Source: Azospirillum baldaniorum
GTDB lineage: Bacteria > Pseudomonadota > Alphaproteobacteria > Azospirillales > Azospirillaceae
Length of the DNA: 64,000 nt
Reading direction: 5' to 3'
NCBI RefSeq assembly: GCF_003119195.2
Contig: NZ_CP022253.1
Location: forward strand, 2,861,001 to 2,925,000
Every line of letters starts with the position of its first letter. The stretch's first letter is position 1. The position numbers and the translations under genes are program-made. This document shows, piece after piece, positions 42,904 to 51,722 of the stretch. Under the pieces are notes generated by a model. That model saw only the letters and a program-made list of their open reading frames with translations, did not search any database and was not told where the DNA came from.

Positions 42904-44363
42904 AGGGACGCCTCCGCCACGGGGGAGCTTTCCCCCCTGGGAGCCGGAGCGACGGCGTAATGGCCCTTCCCGCGCTTCTTGGCGTCGTACATCGCCGAGT
43001 CGGCGCGGTCGGTCAGCTCCTGCACGGTCTCGCGCCCCACCCGGTGCACGGCGATGCCGATGGACAGGCCCAGCGGCTTGTCCGGACCGGCGGAGAGATG
43101 GCGCAGCGCGACCATCCCGGCCAGCAGCCGTTCGGCCACCGCCACCGCCTGCTCCTCGTCGGTGCGGCCCAGCCACAGGACGAACTCGTCGCCGCCCAGC
43201 CGTCCCGGCAGGTCGCCGGGCCGGACGCCGTTGGTCAGCAGCCCACCGATGGCCTTCAGCACGGCGTCGCCCTGCTGATGCCCGTGCAGGTCGTTCACCG
43301 CCTTGAAATTGTCGAGGTCCACGTAGAGAAGCGCGGACGGCCCGGTGTCCGAACGGCCGAGCACCTCGTCCAGCCGCTCGAAGAAGGTGCGGCGGTTGAA
43401 CAGGCCGGTCAGCCCGTCGCGCTCCGACAGGCGGCGCAGCCGCTCCTGATAGGCCAGATGCGCGTGGGCGATGCCGATGTGGTCGGCCACGCCGGACAGC
43501 AGCATCCGGTCCTCGTCGTCCCACGGATCGGAATCGTCGCCGCGCCAGATCACCACGGCGCCGTTGACGGCCTGACGGTGCTCCGTCCGGGCGGCCAGCA
43601 ACCGGTTCGCCCCCAGGGTCAGCTCATGCGGGTCCTCGCTGCCGGCGATCTCCTCCAGAACGGGGCGCGACAGGTCGGAGAGCAGTTCCTCCGGGATCTC
43701 CGCGGCGAAATCGGCGGCGGGACGCAAGGCGCCCGTTTCCGTCGCGCGGTAGATGCGGCAGCCGTCGGCGCCCAACGCGCGCGCGGTCTCCACCGCGGCG
43801 ACGTGCAGCGCCTTCTGGGCGTCGAGCTGGTCGCGCAGCGTGTGGACGATGTGGGCGAGCATCTTTTCGCGGTTGCGCACCCGCGCCAGCTCGGCGGAAC
43901 GCAGCACCTGCTCCGTCGTTTCGCGGCAGACCCCGCGCGCTCCCATCCATTCGCCTTGCGGGCCGAACAGCGGCACCGCCGACACCACGAAGCAGGCGGG
44001 CAGATCGTCCACCCGCTTCAGCCACAGCTCCGCCTGATCGACGGGGCGGCGGCTGTCGAACGGCAACGGCAGGTCTCCCCACTCGGTCACCGCCAGATCC
44101 TTGGGGTTGCGACCAATCAACGCATCGGGGGTGTAGCCCAGCGCACCCTTGGGCGTGACGAAGACGAATCGCCCGTCGCTGCCTGTTTCCCAGGCAAAAT
44201 CGCTCGAAACCTCGACGAGATCCTTGTAGCGGCGGCGCGACTCGATCAGCGTCTGGCGGAGCTGCCGTTCCAGCGTGGCGTCGCGTCCCAGCAGCAGGAT
44301 GCCCCCGTCGGGCAGCGGCGTGGCCGCCCATTCGACGATCATCACGCCGCGCGGCAACGCCAC
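42900..44363 (-). CDS. PAS-GAF-GGDEF diguanylate cyclase; N-terminus disrupted by a frameshift
   Basis: The open frame from GTG 44363 encodes 487 residues: a PAS domain (about 40-160; YKDLVEVSSDFAWETGSDGR), a helical linker, a GAF domain (about 175-325) and a GGDEF domain (about 330-470). The cyclase site is intact: RDGLTGLFNRRTFFERL and RLGGDEFVLWL. It should make c-di-GMP. In-frame residues upstream of 44363 look protein-like (SAGGRWLADIQGWL) and continue a first PAS domain whose own start lies in another frame (see 44461-44581). The 3' end overlaps the DUF2336 start by 4 bases. Confidence 0.85.
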   Translation of the reverse strand: MALPRGVMIVEWAATPLPDGGILLLGRDATLERQLRQTLIESRRRYKDLVEVSSDFAWETGSDGRFVFVTPKGALGYTPDALIGRNPKDLAVTEWGDLPLPFDSRRPVDQAELWLKRVDDLPACFVVSAVPLFGPQGEWMGARGVCRETTEQVLRSAELARVRNREKMLAHIVHTLRDQLDAQKALHVAAVETARALGADGCRIYRATETGALRPAADFAAEIPEELLSDLSRPVLEEIAGSEDPHELTLGANRLLAARTEHRQAVNGAVVIWRGDDSDPWDDEDRMLLSGVADHIGIAHAHLAYQERLRRLSERDGLTGLFNRRTFFERLDEVLGRSDTGPSALLYVDLDNFKAVNDLHGHQQGDAVLKAIGGLLTNGVRPGDLPGRLGGDEFVLWLGRTDEEQAVAVAERLLAGMVALRHLSAGPDKPLGLSIGIAVHRVGRETVQELTDRADSAMYDAKKRGKGHYAVAPAPRGESSPVAEASL

Positions 44364-44460
44364 CGGAAGGGAGCGCAGGCCCGGCGCGACGCTGCACGTC
44401 GCCAGCCACCCTTGGATGTCTGCGAGCCAGCGTCCGCCGGCGGACAGCAGCTCGTCCGGG

Positions 44461-44581
44461 CGGCGTTCGCGGCGGCAACCGCGTGAGCGGAATCCAACCG
44501 GATCGCCGGACCGGGGAATGCGGCCAGGAGCGTGGGGGTAAGGATGGCGCCGGGCGGGTTGGCCGGCGGAACTTCGGACAT
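44461..44581 (-). pseudogene. Out-of-frame 5' end of the PAS-GAF-GGDEF gene
   Basis: ATG 44581 opens a frame reading MSEVPPANPPGAILTPTLLA and then FPGPAIRLDSAHAVAAANAA, the start of a PAS domain. After a gccgcccgg stretch near 44460 this frame loses sense, whereas the -1 frame continues as PDELLSAGGRWLADIQGWLA into the main gene. One missing base, a sequencing error, or ribosomal slippage would explain it. If the frame is really broken, the protein may start at GTG 44363 without the first PAS domain. Confidence 0.55.
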
Positions 44582-44786
44582 TGGGTCTGCGGACACGGTG
44601 CGAACCTGAGACTGCGCGGGGCGGAGTATACCGGAAAAATGCGTTTCTTCGCCGAATCTTTCTTCAGGCGGTCCGGGCACCTGCCATACGCAACCACTCA
44701 TTGAAAGCACCGCCGCTCCGGAGCGGAAACGGGCCATGCGGCGAAGCGGCTTGCGGGCGGACCGGCGAAGCCCCATTGTTCAGGCC

Positions 44787-45461
44787 ATGATGGCTTCCCT
44801 TCGCGACACCGGGGTCTGGATCTTCGACCTCGACAACACCCTCTATCCCGCCTCCTGCAACCTGTTCGCCCAGGTGGACCGGCGCATCGGCGATTTCATC
44901 GCCGGGCATTTCGGCATCACCTACGACGAGGCGCGCGTCATGCAGAAGCGCTTCTTCCGGGAGCACGGGACGACGCTGCGCGGCCTGATGGTGGAGCACG
45001 ACGTCGATCCGGTGCCCTTCCTGGATTACGTCCACGACATCGATGTCAGCCCGGTGGCCCCCTGCCCCAGCATGGCGGGCGCGCTGAACCGGCTGCCGGG
45101 GCGCAAGATCATCTACACCAACGGCTCCGTCCGTCACGCCGAGAACGTGACGCGGCAACTGGGCATCGACGGCTGCTTCGAGGCGACCTTCGGCATCGTC
45201 GAGGCTGGCTATGTGCCCAAGCCCGACCCGCGCCCCTACGACATCCTGGTGGATCACTACGACATCGACCCCGCCCGCGCCTGCATGGTGGAGGACATCG
45301 CCCGCAACCTCGTCCCCGCCCACGCCCTGGGCATGACGACGGTGTGGGTGCGCAGCGAAGCCGACTGGGCCCGCCCCGACGAGGGCGGAGTCGGCACCGG
45401 CAGCCACATCGACCACACGGTGGACGATCTGCCGGCGTGGCTGGAGGAGATCGCGGGCTGA
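44787..45461 (+). CDS. Pyrimidine 5'-nucleotidase (HAD superfamily)
   Basis: A 224-residue HAD hydrolase of the Sdt1/YjjG-like group. Motif I is FDLDNTLYP with two catalytic Asp, motif II is IIYTNGS, and motifs III/IV are PKPDPRPYDIL and MVEDIARNL. The helical cap lies between motifs I and II. Such enzymes dephosphorylate UMP/CMP or modified nucleotides. ATG codons at 44787 and 44790 are adjacent; the second is better spaced from CAGG. It is followed by dapD and dapE on the same strand, an order I recall from other alphaproteobacteria. Confidence 0.88.
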   Translation: MMASLRDTGVWIFDLDNTLYPASCNLFAQVDRRIGDFIAGHFGITYDEARVMQKRFFREHGTTLRGLMVEHDVDPVPFLDYVHDIDVSPVAPCPSMAGALNRLPGRKIIYTNGSVRHAENVTRQLGIDGCFEATFGIVEAGYVPKPDPRPYDILVDHYDIDPARACMVEDIARNLVPAHALGMTTVWVRSEADWARPDEGGVGTGSHIDHTVDDLPAWLEEIAG

Positions 45462-45507
45462 GCGGCGGCCGCAAGGCCCCTCCCTCCCCCGTGGAAACCC
45501 TTTAAGA

Positions 45508-45542
45508 ACAAGGCAACGTTGACAAGGCAACGTTGACAAGGC
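45508..45542. repeat. 14-bp tandem repeat upstream of dapD
   Basis: Two and a half exact copies of ACAAGGCAACGTTG in tandem, ending 57 bases before the dapD ATG. Each full unit contains the palindrome AACGTT. It may be a regulatory iteron-like site or a slippage product. Confidence 0.75.
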
Positions 45543-45598
45543 GGCGCGGCCCGGCCCATGTTCCGAACCCTCGAACAGACAGCCCAGCGAATGCCGCC

Positions 45599-46441
<843 letters not shown>

Positions 46442-46460
46442 CGCCGGGGAAGACGCCACG

Positions 46461-47654
46461 ATGAGCACCGCCGCCGCCGCTCCCTCCTTCGACCCCTGCG
46501 ATCCCGTCGCGGTGGCGCAGGCCCTGATCCGCTGCCCCAGCGTGACGCCCGAGGACGGCGGCGCTCTGGGCGTTCTGGAGGCGGCGCTGGCGCCGCTGGG
46601 CTTCGTCTGCCACCGCCTGCGGTTCGAGGAGGAGGGCACGGCGCCGGTGGACAACCTCTACGCCCGTCTGGGCACGGAGGGGCCGAACTTCTGCTTCGCC
46701 GGGCACACCGACGTGGTGCCCCCCGGCGAGCTGAAGGGCTGGTCCATCGACCCCTTCGCCGCGGAGATCCACAACGGCCGCCTCTACGGCCGGGGTGCGG
46801 TGGACATGAAGGGGGCCATTGCCGCCTTCGTCGCCGCCGCGGCCCGCCACGTCAAGGCCGTCAAAGAAACGGGGGACGCGCCCAAGGGCTCGATCAGCCT
46901 GCTGATCACCGGGGACGAGGAAGGGGTCGCCATCAACGGCACCCGCAAGGTGCTGGACTGGCTGCAGGCCAAGGGTGAAAAGCTCGACGCCTGCGTGGTC
47001 GGGGAGCCGACCAACCCCAAGGCGCTGGGCGACATGATCAAGATCGGGCGGCGCGGCAGCATGACCGCCTTCCTGACCGTCCACGGCGCGCAGGGGCACG
47101 TCGCCTACCCGCATCTGGCCGACAACCCGCTGCCCCGGCTGGCCCGCATGCTCACCGCCATCACGGCGGAGCCGCTGGACGCCGGCACCCCGCATTTCCA
47201 GCCGTCGAACCTGGAGCTGACCACCATCGACGTCGGCAACCCGGCGCACAACGTCATCCCGGCGCAGGGCAAGGCGACGCTGAACATCCGCTTCAACGAC
47301 CTGCACACCGCCGACACGCTGCTGGCGTGGCTGCGCGAGCGGCTCGACGGGGTGGGCGGCTCGTACGAACTGGACCATTTCGTGTCGGGCGACAGCTTCC
47401 TGACCCCGCCCGGCCCGCTGACCGAACTGGTGGCGGACGCCGCGGAGCGCGTCACCGGGCGCCGTCCCGAATATTCGACGACCGGCGGCACGTCGGACGC
47501 CCGATTCATCAAGAATTTTTGCCCGGTGGTCGAGTTCGGCCTCGTCGGGCAGACGATGCACAAGGTGGACGAGCACACCGCGCTGGACGACCTGACCCGC
47601 CTGACCGACATTTACGGCGAGGTTTTGCGGAACGTCTTCGACCGGATCGGTTGA
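46461..47654 (+). CDS. dapE: Succinyl-diaminopimelate desuccinylase
   Basis: A 397-residue M20-family dizinc hydrolase that removes succinate from N-succinyl-LL-diaminopimelate, downstream of DapD. Metal ligands and catalytic residues are visible in [22 protein letters not shown] and ITGDEEG, and the C-terminal [20 protein letters not shown] and [10 protein letters not shown] motifs are intact. The dimerisation domain lies at about residues 185-295. It forms an operon with dapD. Confidence 0.97.
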   Translation: MSTAAAAPSFDPCDPVAVAQALIRCPSVTPEDGGALGVLEAALAPLGFVCHRLRFEEEGTAPVDNLYARLGTEGPNFCFAGHTDVVPPGELKGWSIDPFAAEIHNGRLYGRGAVDMKGAIAAFVAAAARHVKAVKETGDAPKGSISLLITGDEEGVAINGTRKVLDWLQAKGEKLDACVVGEPTNPKALGDMIKIGRRGSMTAFLTVHGAQGHVAYPHLADNPLPRLARMLTAITAEPLDAGTPHFQPSNLELTTIDVGNPAHNVIPAQGKATLNIRFNDLHTADTLLAWLRERLDGVGGSYELDHFVSGDSFLTPPGPLTELVADAAERVTGRRPEYSTTGGTSDARFIKNFCPVVEFGLVGQTMHKVDEHTALDDLTRLTDIYGEVLRNVFDRIG

Positions 47655-47701
47655 CGTAAGGCTTCCTCCGCCCGTTCCCACCACCCTCCGGTGACCGCAA
47701 C

Positions 47702-48271
47702 ATGCCGCTGACCGCCCGGGACGTCGCCTCCTCCGTCTTCGGCGCCTATCGCCTGGCCCGGTTCGATCCCACCGGATTGCAGCATCTGGACCGCACCCCC
47801 GAAGGGGCGTGGAAGTCCTTCTACGCCGCGGTGATCGTCGCCCCGGCCTGGACGCTGCTGCTGGCGATCCGGCTGTGGGGGCAGGTGCCGGACACGCCGC
47901 TGTTCCAGCTCGTGGTGGTGGAGGCCATCGCCTACGTCATCAGCTGGACGGCCTTCCCCGTGGTCATGCACGGGGTGAGCGGGCTGCTCGACCGGCAGAG
48001 CCGCTACATCGATTTCCTGTGCGCCTACAACTGGTCGTCGGTCGTGCAGATGAGCATCTATCTGCCGGTGGTGATCCTGGCCGCCACGGGGATTCTGCCC
48101 GGCCCGATTTCCGAAGGGCTGGTGTTCGGCATCATGCTGGCGATGCTGACCTACCAGTGGTTCGTCATGCGCACGGCACTGGACATCTCCGGCGTCGCGG
48201 CGGCGGTCCTGGTGCTGCTCGACCTGTTCCTGTCGGCGCTGATCACCGATTTCGCCGACGGGCTGCTGTAG
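47702..48271 (+). CDS. Integral membrane protein, hypothetical
   Basis: A 189-residue protein with four or five predicted transmembrane helices (AVIVAPAWTLLLAIRLWG; LVVVEAIAYVISWTAFPVVM; VVQMSIYLPVVILAATGIL; ISEGLVFGIMLAMLTYQWFV; AAVLVLLDLFLSALITDFA). The spacing of helices recalls YIP1-type proteins but I cannot confirm the family. It starts 47 bases after dapE and may be read through from it. Repeat copy 5 follows. Confidence 0.75.
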   Translation: MPLTARDVASSVFGAYRLARFDPTGLQHLDRTPEGAWKSFYAAVIVAPAWTLLLAIRLWGQVPDTPLFQLVVVEAIAYVISWTAFPVVMHGVSGLLDRQSRYIDFLCAYNWSSVVQMSIYLPVVILAATGILPGPISEGLVFGIMLAMLTYQWFVMRTALDISGVAAAVLVLLDLFLSALITDFADGLL

Positions 48272-48287
48272 TAGCGGCGGGTCGCAC

Positions 48288-48408
48288 TTGCCCCCACCCT
48301 GACCCTCCCCCGCTGCGCAGGGGAGGGGACTGCCGCCGCTTCGCAAAATCGCCCTCCCCTGCGTAGCGGGGGAGGGAGGGACCCGCGAAGCGGGTGGGTG
48401 GGGGCAAA
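48288..48408. repeat. GC-rich intergenic palindromic repeat, copy 5 (subtype A)
   Basis: Outer arms TTGCCCCCACCCTGACCCTC and GTGGGTGGGGGCAA face each other around two inner CCCTCCCC/GGGGAGGG cores, plus the small gacccgcgaagcgggt hairpin shared with copy 4. It lies between convergent genes (membrane protein and cobT). Confidence 0.8.
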
Positions 48409-48417
48409 AGCCCCCCC

Positions 48418-49446
48418 TCACACCCCGCGGGTGCTGACGCCCGCGTCAGCGAAGGTCGCCATGCCGGCGTGGCAGGCGCAGGCCGACTTCACGATGTTGA
48501 TCGCCAGCGCCGCGCCCGAGCCCTCGCCCAGACGCATCCCCAGATCGAGCAGCGGCTCCTTGCCGATGGCCGCCAGCAGATGGTCGTGGCCCGGCTCGAC
48601 CGAGCGGTGGGCGACCATGCAATGGTCAAGCGCCCGACGGTCGGCCTTGAACAGCACCGCCGCCGCCGCCGTGCAGGCGTAGCCGTCGAGCAGCACCGGC
48701 ACCCGCGCCATGCGGGCGGCCAGGATGGCGCCGGCGATGGCCGCCAGCTCATAGCCGCCGAAGCAGCGCAGCGCCTCGAACGGGTCGTCCTTGGCCTGTG
48801 GGTTGGCGGCCAGACCGGCCTCGACGGCGGCGACCTTGCGGGCCAGCCCCTCGTCGTCCACGCCGGTGCCGCGGCCCGTCCAGTCCTTGGCCTCGCCGCC
48901 GAACAGCGCGTGGCAGAGCGCCGCCGCCGCGGTGGAGTTGCCGATGCCCATCTCGCCGAGCGCCAGAAGCTGGACGCCCGTCTCCACCGCCATCATGCCG
49001 TAGGCCATCGCCTGGCAGCAGTCCTCCTCGCCCATCGCCGGACCTTCGGTGAAGTCGGCGGTGGGGGTCTCCAGGTCCAGCTCGTAGACGCGCAGGTCGG
49101 CGTCGGCCACCTCGCAGAGCTGATTCACGGCGGCGCCGCCGTTCTGGAAGTTCTGGACCATCTGGGCGGTCACCGCCGCCGGGTAGGCCGAGACGCCGCG
49201 GGCGGCGACGCCGTGGTTGCCGGCGAAGACGGCGACGCGCGGGCGGCGCACCTCCGCCGGGTGCTGGCCCTGCCACGTCGCCATCCACTGGGCGATCTCC
49301 TCCAGCCGGCCGAGCGCGCCCGCCGGCTTGGTGAGCTGCCGTTCGCGTTGGAGGGCCGCCGTGCCGGCGTCGAGGTCCGGCCCCGGCAGGTTGCGCACCA
49401 GCGCGCGGATTTCCTCGAAGGTGATGGCGGGCTGCGTGTTGCTCAT
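48418..49446 (-). CDS. cobT: Nicotinate-nucleotide--dimethylbenzimidazole phosphoribosyltransferase
   Basis: A 342-residue enzyme that makes alpha-ribazole phosphate, the lower-ligand nucleotide of cobalamin. TKPAGALGRLEEIAQW, VFAGNHGVAARGVSAYP, ALGEMGIGNSTAAAALCHAL, the DWTGRGTGVDDEG segment and the C-terminal LGMRLGEGSGAALAI with its catalytic Glu are all present. It is divergent from cobS and cobC, which act later in the same nucleotide-loop assembly; the 174-base gap between them should hold both promoters. I see no cobalamin riboswitch there. Confidence 0.95.
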   Translation of the reverse strand: MSNTQPAITFEEIRALVRNLPGPDLDAGTAALQRERQLTKPAGALGRLEEIAQWMATWQGQHPAEVRRPRVAVFAGNHGVAARGVSAYPAAVTAQMVQNFQNGGAAVNQLCEVADADLRVYELDLETPTADFTEGPAMGEEDCCQAMAYGMMAVETGVQLLALGEMGIGNSTAAAALCHALFGGEAKDWTGRGTGVDDEGLARKVAAVEAGLAANPQAKDDPFEALRCFGGYELAAIAGAILAARMARVPVLLDGYACTAAAAVLFKADRRALDHCMVAHRSVEPGHDHLLAAIGKEPLLDLGMRLGEGSGAALAINIVKSACACHAGMATFADAGVSTRGV

Positions 49447-49620
49447 GGCGAAGGGTCCTGGCGCTGACGGCAGAGGATGTGATCGGGAAGCGATGAAAAA
49501 AGCGGCGCGACCTTGGACCATTCCCGACCCGCTGTCAAAGCGCCTCTCGTCCGGTCTGTCATCCGTTGCTGGGCTGTTATCCGTTGCGGCGGGCCTGGGC
49601 TTGCCGTACTCCGAAGCGCC

Positions 49621-50400
49621 ATGCCCGCAGACTCCCCCGCCCCGTCCCTCTCCCGCTGGACCTCCGATCTGGCGCTGGCCGTCGTCTTCCTGACACGGCT
49701 GCCGCTGCGCCTGTCCGGCCCGCTGGCCGGGGACGCCCACGCCCGCGCCATGGGCTGGTTTCCCCTGGTCGGCGCCGGGGTCGGGCTGTTCGGCGGCGCC
49801 GTCCACGGGCTGGCCGCGATGGCCCATCTGCCGCCACTGCCGGCGGCGCTGCTGGCGCTGGGCGCGATGGTCTGGCTGACCGGCGCCCTGCACGAGGATG
49901 GCGCGGCCGACGTCGCCGACGGCTTCGGCGGCGGGCGCGACAAGGCGCGCAAGCTGGAGATCATGCGGGACAGCCGGGTCGGCAGCTACGGCGTGCTCGC
50001 CATCGTCTTCTCGGTCGCCGTCCGCGCCTCGGCGCTGGCGGCGCTGGCCGAGCCGAGCCTCGTCATCCCCGCCCTGCTCGCCTCGGGCGCCCTGTCGCGC
50101 GGCGGCATGGCGGTGATCGCCCGATTCATGGCTCCGGCCCGCGCCGACGGCCTCGCCGCCCGGCAGGGACGCCCGTCGCCCGGCACGGTGGCCCTGTCGC
50201 TCGCCCTGGCGTTGGCCGTGGCCGTGGCGGCGCTGAAGGGGCTGGCCGCTGCCGCAGTCGTTGTCGCCACGTTGGCCGTCCTGGCGGTGGCGTGGCAGGC
50301 GCGGCGGCAGATCGGCGGCCACACCGGCGACGTCTTCGGCGCCGCCCAGCAGGTGGCGGAGGCCGCCGTTCTGCTCACCCTGGCCGCGACTGTTGCATGA
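49621..50400 (+). CDS. cobS: Adenosylcobinamide-GDP ribazoletransferase (cobalamin synthase)
   Basis: A 259-residue polytopic membrane enzyme that joins adenosylcobinamide-GDP with alpha-ribazole (phosphate). VFLTRLPLR near the N-terminus, the acidic LHEDGAADVADGFGGGRDKA and KLEIMRDSRVGSYGVLA motifs and the C-terminal GGHTGDVFGAAQQVAE are diagnostic. About six to seven helices are predicted. ATG 49621 fits the conserved N-terminus. Its stop overlaps the cobC start by 4 bases (ATGA). Confidence 0.95.
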   Translation: MPADSPAPSLSRWTSDLALAVVFLTRLPLRLSGPLAGDAHARAMGWFPLVGAGVGLFGGAVHGLAAMAHLPPLPAALLALGAMVWLTGALHEDGAADVADGFGGGRDKARKLEIMRDSRVGSYGVLAIVFSVAVRASALAALAEPSLVIPALLASGALSRGGMAVIARFMAPARADGLAARQGRPSPGTVALSLALALAVAVAALKGLAAAAVVVATLAVLAVAWQARRQIGGHTGDVFGAAQQVAEAAVLLTLAATVA

Positions 50401-51023
50401 AAAACACTCGCTGGTGGCTCATCCGCCACGCTCCCGTCCCGAATCCGGGAAACGCGATCTACGGACGGAGCGATCCCGCCGCCGACACCGGCGATTCCGA
50501 CGCGCTGGCGGCGCTGGCGGCGCGGCTGCCCGCGCAGGCGGTCTGGGTGACCTCGCATCTGCGCCGCACCCGGCAGACGGCGGCGGCGCTGCGGCTGCCC
50601 GGCAGCGACATGGCGCTGGTCGAGCGGGCGCTGGCCGAACAGGATTTCGGCCGCTGGGAAGGGCTGTCCCACGACGCCGTGGCGGAGCTGCATCCCGAGG
50701 AGGCCCGCCGCTTCTGGAGCGACCCGGCGGCGAAGGCCCCGCCGGACGGCGAGAGCTTTAAGGCGGTGATGGAGCGGGTGGCCGGCGCCGTCGCCCGGCT
50801 GACCGACCTCTACGCCGGGCGCGACATCGTGGCGGTGATCCATGGTGGGTCGATCCGCGCGGCGCTGGCGCTCGCCCTGGACCTGACGCCGCAGGCGGCG
50901 CTGCGGCTGGCGGTGGCGCCGCTCTCGCTGTCGCGGATCGACCATTACGGCAGCGACGAAGGCGGTTCGTGGTCGGTCGCGGCCCTGAACGCGCTCGGAA
51001 CCTTTCCAGGCAGCGGGCGTTGA
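50397..51023 (+). CDS. cobC: Histidine phosphatase family protein, probable alpha-ribazole phosphatase
   Basis: A 208-residue phosphoglycerate-mutase-like phosphatase. The phosphohistidine motif is LIRHAPV near residue 8 (the usual RHG is RHA here); a second His lies in AVIHGGSIRA, and the EQDFGRWEG segment is typical of CobC. The ATG overlaps the cobS stop (ATGA), so translation is coupled and the role as alpha-ribazole-5'-phosphate phosphatase in cobalamin assembly follows from context more than from sequence. Confidence 0.85.
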   Translation: MKNTRWWLIRHAPVPNPGNAIYGRSDPAADTGDSDALAALAARLPAQAVWVTSHLRRTRQTAAALRLPGSDMALVERALAEQDFGRWEGLSHDAVAELHPEEARRFWSDPAAKAPPDGESFKAVMERVAGAVARLTDLYAGRDIVAVIHGGSIRAALALALDLTPQAALRLAVAPLSLSRIDHYGSDEGGSWSVAALNALGTFPGSGR

Positions 51024-51059
51024 CCGGACTCCGTTGGGCTACCAATAGAGGGTCAGACC

Positions 51060-51569
51060 ATGGCAAGAAGCGCTGACGATCGCGAGGCCGCCGAGAAGCT
51101 CTGGGGCATGATCAAGGGCGTCCGCATCTGCATGATGACGACGCTGGATGAGAACGGCATTTTGCACTCCCGCCCGATGGCCACCCTGCCGCACGCGGGA
51201 TTCGACGATGGAACCTTGTGGTTCTTTACGCGGGCTGACTCACCGAAGGTCCATGAACTGAAGACGCACTGGCGCGTCAACCTGTCCTACGCCGACCCCG
51301 ACAAGCAGGATTACGTGTCGGTGTCCGGTGTGGCGGAGACGGTGCGCGACCGCGACAAGATCCGCTTCCTGTGGCGGGACATCCTGTCCACCTGGTTCCC
51401 GCAGGGGGTGGACGACCCCGACCTCGCGCTGCTGAAGGTCAGCGTCGATCAGGCCGAATATTGGGACAGCCCATCGAGCGCGATGGTCTACGCCTACGGC
51501 TATGTCAAGGCGAAGATCACCGGCGAGCCGCCGAAGCCGGGCGATCACGCGAAGATCGCGTTCCAGTAG
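51060..51569 (+). CDS. Pyridoxamine 5'-phosphate oxidase-like protein (general stress protein 26 type)
   Basis: A 169-residue split-barrel flavin-binding-fold protein. KLWGMIKGVRICMMTTLDEN and the HSRPMATL turn open the barrel, LWFFTRADSPKVHELKTHWR follows, and VNLSYADPDKQDYVSVSGVA completes it. The family includes B. subtilis GSP26; most members bind FMN or F420 and have no known substrate. It begins 36 bases after cobC but is not obviously part of cobalamin synthesis. Confidence 0.88.
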   Translation: MARSADDREAAEKLWGMIKGVRICMMTTLDENGILHSRPMATLPHAGFDDGTLWFFTRADSPKVHELKTHWRVNLSYADPDKQDYVSVSGVAETVRDRDKIRFLWRDILSTWFPQGVDDPDLALLKVSVDQAEYWDSPSSAMVYAYGYVKAKITGEPPKPGDHAKIAFQ

Positions 51570-51589
51570 GAGCATCACAGGGGGCAGGG

Positions 51590-51715
51590 TTTGCCCCCAC
51601 CCTTCCCATACTTCGCATGGGCCCCTTCCCTCCCCCGCTGGGCAGGGGAGGGAGTCATCTCCCGCGAACCTCTTCCCTCCCCCGCCCAGCGGGGGAGGGT
51701 CAGGGTGGGGGCAAG
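51590..51715. repeat. GC-rich intergenic palindromic repeat, copy 6 (subtype C)
   Basis: Arms TTTGCCCCCACCCTTCCCAT and GGGTCAGGGTGGGGGCAAG enclose two CCCTCCCCCGC/GCGGGGGAGGG cores. The left half matches copy 1. It lies between convergent genes (PNPOx-like and lpxD). Confidence 0.8.
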
Positions 51716-51722
51716 TGCTCCC

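Noticed and set aside
49447..49620. Cobalamin riboswitch between cobT and cobS
   Set aside because: I could not find the B12-box sequence or its flanking stems in the 174-base gap.
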